This document shows, in pieces, positions 51,975 to 55,704 of a stretch of 55,704 bases of DNA (within the stretch, counting starts at the first letter, position 1; every line of letters starts with the position of its first letter). The position numbers and the translations under genes are program-made. The notes under the pieces were generated by a model. That model was not told where the DNA came from, searched no databases, and was given only the letters and a program-made list of their open reading frames with translations. Origin of the DNA: Mayfieldus sp038040285 (GTDB taxonomy: Bacteria; Actinomycetota; Thermoleophilia; Solirubrobacterales; 70-9); the NCBI GenBank assembly GCA_038040285.1, contig JBBPIN010000016.1, positions 1-55,704 of the forward strand. The letters are read 5' to 3'.

Positions 51975-52838
51975 TTGCGTTCATCCAACTTGGCGTGCCG
52001 GCTCGCGCTCGCGGCGTGCGCCGCGACCGTCGTCGCTGCGCTCGCCGCTTGCGGCAGCAGCAGCACCAAGCCGAGCAAGCTTTCCTTGTCGATCTCCGAA
52101 CAGGGCAAGGCAGCGAGCTTTAAGGCGCCGAAGTCCGCGAAGGGCGGTCTGGTCGACGTCACGATCAGGAACAGCGGCAAGACTCCGCACGGGGTCCAGT
52201 TCGTCCAGTACACGGGCAACCACACCGCCGCGGACGTCCTCAAGCAGATCGGCAGCGGAAGCAACAAGGTCCCGAGTTGGATCAAGGGCAACGGGGGCGT
52301 CGGAACCGTGCCGGGCGGCAAGACGGGCAGCGCAACCCTCAATCTGCCCGCGGGCAATTACGTCCTGGTGGATTCCGCCAGCATTGTCGGAGGCGCTGGT
52401 CCGCCCGCAACCGCCCCGATAAAGGTAACGTCGGGGGACACGGGAGACCTGCCGAGCACTCCGGCGACGGTTAGCGCAAACAAGACCGGCAAGGACAAGT
52501 ACGCCTGGGCGATCTCGGGGCTGAAGGCCGGAGCGAACCAGGTCACCTTCAACAGCAAGGGCAATGACGCCCTGCACCTGATCGCCGCGGTTCCGATCAA
52601 GGGCAAGGCCCCGCCGCTCGGCAAGATCAAGAAGGACCTCGGGAAGAACGGCCCGCCGGCGCCCTACCTCGACGCCAAGAGTTTCCAGAGCACGGCGATC
52701 CTGGACGGCGGGGAATCCCAGGCCCTGACGCTCGATCTGAAGCCCGGGCAGTACGTCTTCTTCTGCCCGCTCACGGATCGCGACGGAGGCAAGTCGCACG
52801 ACCAGGAGGGCCTGCTGAAGACGGTGTCTGTGAAATAA
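51975..52838 (+). CDS. Exported lipoprotein, cupredoxin-like repeats
   Basis: 287 aa. A strong GAGAGGAG (51961-51968) before TTG 51975 decides the start. Signal peptide ends in a lipobox LAAC with Cys26 as the lipid-bearing residue. The mature part has two beta-rich halves (KGGLVDVTIRNSGKTPHGVQ; GLKAGANQVTFNSKGNDALH) of similar layout. The second half ends in LDLKPGQYVFFCPLTDRDGG-like text with a Cys, and a His earlier. This resembles cupredoxin folds, but a full copper-ligand set is not certain. Function unknown; acts at the outer face of the membrane. Followed by a terminator hairpin. Confidence 0.75.
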   Translation: MRSSNLACRLALAACAATVVAALAACGSSSTKPSKLSLSISEQGKAASFKAPKSAKGGLVDVTIRNSGKTPHGVQFVQYTGNHTAADVLKQIGSGSNKVPSWIKGNGGVGTVPGGKTGSATLNLPAGNYVLVDSASIVGGAGPPATAPIKVTSGDTGDLPSTPATVSANKTGKDKYAWAISGLKAGANQVTFNSKGNDALHLIAAVPIKGKAPPLGKIKKDLGKNGPPAPYLDAKSFQSTAILDGGESQALTLDLKPGQYVFFCPLTDRDGGKSHDQEGLLKTVSVK

Positions 52839-52873
52839 CCGCCTGCGCCAAGGCGCAAGAAGCAGAGATCCCT

Positions 52874-52905
52874 GCAAACGACCCGCATTCACGCGGGTCG
52901 TTTGC
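52874..52905 (+). terminator. Hairpin terminator after the lipoprotein gene
   Basis: A 13-bp perfect stem (GCAAACGACCCGC / GCGGGTCGTTTGC) with a 6-nt loop, 35 bp after the lipoprotein stop. T-rich on the downstream side (GTTTGCTTGC) but without a clean U-run. Could act in both directions. Confidence 0.8.
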
Positions 52906-53009
52906 TTGCAGGAGCCCGCCTGTCAGCTAATGCAGAGTCGAACATATGCCGATGAATCAGGCGGATCGGTAGGCGTGAATGAGGGCTACGCCGCGGCCGG
53001 TTCGCCGAA

Positions 53010-54104
53010 ATGGCTGCCACGAAGAGCAAAACGAACGGGCGCGGCTCGTCCAGCAATGTCGCTGCGCGCGACGATGGCCGTCGCAAGACGCCGGCGCCGG
53101 GCAGCCGTCTCGCCGAGGCCTTCGAGGCCGTTGAGCGTTTCCCGGTTCTGCTCGAGTCGCGCGAGCGCGTGATGCGCGCTGCGACCGCGGAGACGGCAAG
53201 GGTGGGGGAGATCATCGAGGCGGTGGAGTCGGACGTCGCGCTGACGATGGCGGTGCTTCAGTTCGCGAATCGCAGCGGCGCCCGCAACAGCGGCACGATC
53301 GGCAGCATCCCGGTTGCCTTGGAGGTGCTGAAGCCCTCCGGCGTCCTGGCGATCGCGGGGACGGCCCCGACCTACGACTTCTTCGAGCCCAACGGGGGCT
53401 GGGAGCTGCGCCCCGAGCATTTCCGGATTCACGCGCTCGCCAGTCAGCGGGCCGCGGATCGGGTCGCCCGCGCAGTTGGCTTCAAGGAGCGCGACGAGCT
53501 CGCGGTGGTGGCGCTCCTTCACGACGTCGGGCGCCTGGTGATCTCGCGACTCCATCCCGGCTATCAGGACTTCTTCGACATGGCGGGACGCACCCCCGAG
53601 CAGCGCTTGCGGGTCGAGCGCGACAAGCTCGGCATCGACCACGCGATCGTCGGCGGCGTGCTTGCTCGCCGCTGGAACCTGCCGGGCCGCACGGCGGTGG
53701 CGATCGAGCGCCATCACGCCGACGACTCCGACGGGCTTTCGGCGCTGATCGCGACGGCCGACATGCTCGCCCATTACGGACAGGGCGAGGCGGTCTCCCG
53801 CGATCGCCTCGAGGGCGCCGCGGCGCGCGCCGGGATCAGCGACGAGCTGCTGCGAGAGCTTCTGTACGAGCTCCCATACCCGCGCCAGGACGCCCCCAGG
53901 GTCAGCGAGCCGTGCCCGCTGTCCAATCGAGAGCTCGACGTCCTACGCCTACTCGCGGAGGGCAAGGTCTACAAGCAGATCGCCGGCGAACTGCAGCTTT
54001 CCGTCTCGACGATTCGCACCCACCTGCACAACGTCTACGGCAAGATCGGCGCCGTCGACCGTGCGCAGGCGGTCCTGACGTCACGCGATAGAGGCTGGAT
54101 CTAG
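53010..54104 (+). CDS. HDOD domain protein fused to a LuxR-type DNA-binding domain
   Basis: 364 aa. Residues about 30-280 form an HDOD domain: PVLLESRERVMRAATAETAR, ALTMAVLQFANRSG, LEVLKPSGVLAIAGTAP and an HD pair in VALLHDVGRLVISRLHPGYQ (His171, Asp172). Residues 303-360 are a LuxR/NarL helix-turn-helix: PLSNRELDVLRLLAEGKVYK, QIAGELQLSVSTIRTHLHNV, YGKIGAVDRAQAV. HDOD domains act as signal or protein-binding modules; here the output is transcription. A structured leader (stem CCGCCTG with CAGGCGG at about 52917-52969) precedes it. ATG 53010 has a weak Shine-Dalgarno. It ends two bp from the convergent response regulator. Confidence 0.85.
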   Translation: MAATKSKTNGRGSSSNVAARDDGRRKTPAPGSRLAEAFEAVERFPVLLESRERVMRAATAETARVGEIIEAVESDVALTMAVLQFANRSGARNSGTIGSIPVALEVLKPSGVLAIAGTAPTYDFFEPNGGWELRPEHFRIHALASQRAADRVARAVGFKERDELAVVALLHDVGRLVISRLHPGYQDFFDMAGRTPEQRLRVERDKLGIDHAIVGGVLARRWNLPGRTAVAIERHHADDSDGLSALIATADMLAHYGQGEAVSRDRLEGAAARAGISDELLRELLYELPYPRQDAPRVSEPCPLSNRELDVLRLLAEGKVYKQIAGELQLSVSTIRTHLHNVYGKIGAVDRAQAVLTSRDRGWI

Positions 54105-54106
54105 CG

Positions 54107-54727
54107 CTACTCGATCAGGCTCTCGCGCAACCCGATGGCGACCGCGTGGGCGCGATTGCGAGCCTCGAGGCGGGCGAGGATGTTCTTTGTGTGGGTCCGG
54201 ACGGTCTCCTCGCTGACCTGTAGCTCCTCGGCCGCGATCGTCGTCGAACCTCCGTTTGCGAGCAGCTGCAGGATCTGACGTTGCCGGCGCGTGAGCCTGC
54301 CGCGACTGCCCGGCTGGGGGACGGCGGGATCGACGAAGCGCTCCTGTTCGACGGCGGCGGCGACTGCGGAGCGCAGCTCATCTGGGCCCGCGCCTCGGCT
54401 CACGTAGGCGCTCGCCCCGGCCGAGAGCGCCTGGGTCGCGAGGTGGCGCTCGGCGCGGTCACCGTGGGCGACGATCCCCAGCGCCGGCTCGGCCTTGCGC
54501 AGCTCGCGGATCGCATCGGACCCGGTCAGCTCTTCAGTGCTGCCGCCAACGCGTGAGCGAATGTCGACCAACACCACGTCGAAGTCGCCGATGCTTCGGA
54601 CCAGGTCCACCGCCTCCTCGCGGCTGGTGAGCTCCTCGACCTCGTAACGGTCGTCGAGCACGCGTCGCATCCCGAGCCTCACGAGCGGCTGGGGTTCCAC
54701 GACCAGGCAGCGCGGCACTTCGCTCAC
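54107..54727 (-). CDS. NarL/LuxR-family response regulator with atypical receiver
   Basis: 206 aa. Receiver domain (1-125) with phosphoacceptor-position Asp55 in VVLVDIRS, but the acidic pair is EP (residues 11-12, CLVVEPQPLVRLGM), the Thr/Ser position is in GIVAHGD, and the conserved Lys is Arg111 in YVSRGAGPDEL. The C-terminal HTH (145-205) is normal: LTRRQRQILQLLANGGSTTI, AAEELQVSEETVRTHTKNIL. No sensor kinase gene is nearby. The receiver may be phosphorylation-independent. Convergent with the HDOD-LuxR gene. ATG 54727 is the first start. Confidence 0.9.
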   Translation of the reverse strand: MSEVPRCLVVEPQPLVRLGMRRVLDDRYEVEELTSREEAVDLVRSIGDFDVVLVDIRSRVGGSTEELTGSDAIRELRKAEPALGIVAHGDRAERHLATQALSAGASAYVSRGAGPDELRSAVAAAVEQERFVDPAVPQPGSRGRLTRRQRQILQLLANGGSTTIAAEELQVSEETVRTHTKNILARLEARNRAHAVAIGLRESLIE

Positions 54728-54885
54728 AACTACTTCTCCGAGATTCGGGTGCGATCGGGAACGGTTGGCGGGACGACCGAGGTTCGATCCTAACCGAGCC
54801 GGGGACGCGGGACGACCCCAATGTTCGGCCAGTGAGAAATTCCCTTGCTCTTTGCGCTGCCCGCCGTCTGCGATACAAAGACATC

Positions 54886-55284
54886 GTGATCTCGGTCACC
54901 TCCAAATCTCGCTACGCCGTCGTCGCGATGGCCGAGCTTGCGCGCGCTGGCGAGCGCCCGGTTCCGATCAAGGAGCTGGCCGAACGGCGCGACATCCCCG
55001 AGCAGTTCCTGGAGCAGCTGTTCTCGACCCTGCGCCGGGCCGGGTTGCTGACCAGCCACCGCGGCGTGAAGGGGGGCTACACGCTGGCCCGGCCGCCGGA
55101 GCAGATCAACGTGCTCGAGGTCGTGCAGGCCCTCGACGGGAAGATCGGCCAGGAGGCAGACGAGGCGGGCGGCATCTGGGCGGAGGGCGTCGGATCGCTT
55201 CGCAAGGTGTTCAGCCGCACGACGATCGCCGAGATCGCCCGCCGCGAGATTGAGGGCGCCGGCACGACGATGTACCACATTTAG
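54886..55284 (+). CDS. Rrf2-family transcriptional regulator without Fe-S cysteines
   Basis: 132 aa, winged helix. MISVTSKSRYAVVAMAELAR begins at GTG 54886; IKELAERRDIPEQFLEQLFS then TLRRAGLLTSHRGVKGGYTL is the recognition part with the RGxxGGYxLxR signature of the family. It contains no cysteine, so it cannot hold the Fe-S cluster of IscR, NsrR or RirA and resembles CymR-type members. An earlier ATG 54832 would add 18 residues. It stands alone; its target genes are unknown. Confidence 0.9.
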   Translation: MISVTSKSRYAVVAMAELARAGERPVPIKELAERRDIPEQFLEQLFSTLRRAGLLTSHRGVKGGYTLARPPEQINVLEVVQALDGKIGQEADEAGGIWAEGVGSLRKVFSRTTIAEIARREIEGAGTTMYHI

Positions 55285-55332
55285 TCGGGCGTGCGTGTCT
55301 GGGGGCCACTTGGCTCTCTAGTGCGGAAAACC

Positions 55333-55359
55333 GACCGCTCAAGACCGCTGTAGACCGCT
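55333..55359 (+). repeat. Three GACCGCT heptamers at exact 10-bp phase
   Basis: GACCGCT starts at 55333, 55343 and 55353, one helical turn apart, so all three face the same side of the DNA. The spacers differ (CAA, GTA), so it is not a simple tandem duplication. Confidence 0.75.
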
Positions 55360-55408
55360 GGAATGGGAAACCGTTTTTCCCATGGTTTTCCCATGGGGCG
55401 GTTGTTCT

Positions 55409-55426
55409 CTACGGGGTACCCCGTAG
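55409..55426. repeat. 18-bp perfect palindrome
   Basis: CTACGGGGTACCCCGTAG is its own reverse complement over 18 bp. As DNA it could be an operator for a dimeric regulator; as RNA a hairpin is less stable because there is no loop. Confidence 0.8.
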
Positions 55427-55512
55427 CCATGCGCCGCGGGGAGATGACCTCGCCCGACATATGATGTAAGAGCGAATTGCGCTTGCGCTCGTTTCGCTTT
55501 GATCTCTCAAGG

Positions 55513-55544
55513 GGGCCCCCGACGTCCAGCCGGGGGTCCTTTTT
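55513..55544 (+). terminator. Intrinsic terminator
   Basis: Nine-pair stem (GGGCCCCCG at 55513-55521 with CGGGGGTCC at 55531-55539, one G-U pair), 9-nt loop and a T-run continuing TTTTTCTTTT. No protein gene ends just before it, so it would end a short untranslated transcript or act as an attenuator before the small frame downstream. Confidence 0.85.
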
Positions 55545-55599
55545 CTTTTCCGCTCAGAGCCCCGCCGCCGCGGCGGAAGATGACACGCCCCGGCGTAGA

Positions 55600-55704
55600 A
55601 TGGTGGAGATCAAAGTGAAAGCCGGGCTGGACACCCCGCGTTTCAAGTCGTTGTCGTTCCCCGACGACGGCCAACCGACGACGGTCCCCACAGACCAAAT
55701 CTGA
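55600..55704 (+). CDS. Small open frame at window end
   Basis: ATG 55600 to a TGA that forms the last three bases of the window, 34 aa: begins MVEIKVKAGLDTPRFKSLSF and ends with Thr/Pro-rich residues. Not recognised. The upstream terminator and the Arg/Val/Lys-rich start are compatible with a small protein, but it may equally be chance. Confidence 0.3.
   Translation: MVEIKVKAGLDTPRFKSLSFPDDGQPTTVPTDQI

Larger units (their letters stand above)
55285..55512. other. Structured gene-free stretch near the window end
   Basis: No gene seen in this stretch. It contains the phased heptamer repeat, a doubled TTTTCCCATGG motif (about 55375-55397), an 18-bp palindrome, and a pair AACCG / CGGTT that could close a larger fold around the doubled motif (55369-55403). 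A terminator follows at 55513. It could encode a small RNA or a regulatory leader; I cannot match it to a known family. Confidence 0.45.

Noticed and set aside
1..55704. CRISPR arrays
   Set aside because: No series of regularly spaced repeats of 24-40 bp; the short iterons at 36897 and 55333 have 23- and 10-bp periods and only three units.
1..55704. tRNA and rRNA genes
   Set aside because: Scanned intergenic gaps for T-loop and anticodon-arm patterns; the only near hit (GGTTCGATCC near 54781) lacks the flanking stem.
1..55704. Insertion sequences or transposases
   Set aside because: No transposase-like product or terminal inverted repeats with target duplications, despite several broken genes.

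Overview
This 55.7-kb window is GC-rich, gene-dense chromosomal DNA with many GTG starts and tight ATGA/GTGA overlaps. The gene set suggests a high-GC Gram-positive of the actinobacterial class Thermoleophilia (Solirubrobacterales-like). The clues are a class E-type sortase, DUF4091 proteins with Ig tails, an HDOD-LuxR fusion, DivIVA-like coiled-coil proteins and a c-di-AMP riboswitch on a cell-wall hydrolase. The placement is an inference; no 16S or tRNA gene is present.

Layout. (1) 1-1101: the end of thrS and then infC. (2) 1102-14978: an accessory block between infC and rpmI-rplT, which normally adjoin. It holds a nucleotidyltransferase, a 2H phosphoesterase, two tandem secreted DUF4091 proteins, a patch of gene debris (6816-8115) and a cell-surface modification cassette (ATP-grasp, FAD oxidoreductase, two BioF2/FemAB-like acyltransferases, polysaccharide deacetylase). 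(3) 14979-24304: rpmI, rplT, a strong terminator, then a compact run rlmB-type methyltransferase, pheS, pheT, argC, argJ, argB, argD. (4) 24364-36868: an exopolysaccharide locus with a truncated epimerase, four GT4 glycosyltransferases, a Wzx flippase, two Wzy/ligase-type membrane proteins and a Wzc/CpsD-like copolymerase-kinase. (5) 36897-41426: a cell-envelope section with an LPFTG small protein, a zinc-ribbon/TM protein, two coiled-coil proteins, a Thr-rich TM protein and a sortase flanked by inverted hairpin repeats. (6) 41432-51904: argG, a 51-aa membrane protein, a c-di-AMP riboswitch with its hydrolase, a GDP-mannose 3,5-epimerase-like gene, sixA, dnaE, a Cys-rich protein, nfo and gltX. 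(7) 51975-55704: a lipoprotein, HDOD-LuxR protein, degenerate response regulator, Rrf2 regulator, and a structured gene-poor end with a phased repeat, a palindrome and a terminator.

How the genes fit together: translation genes (thrS, infC, rpmI, rplT, pheST, gltX) and arginine synthesis (argCJBD, argG) form the core. The accessory parts are mostly surface functions: polysaccharide synthesis and export, acyl or amino-acyl surface modification, sortase anchoring and c-di-AMP-controlled wall hydrolysis. Truncated genes cluster at the edges of these surface loci, which suggests repeated recombination there. All functions are assigned by reading motifs and translations; no database search was run.
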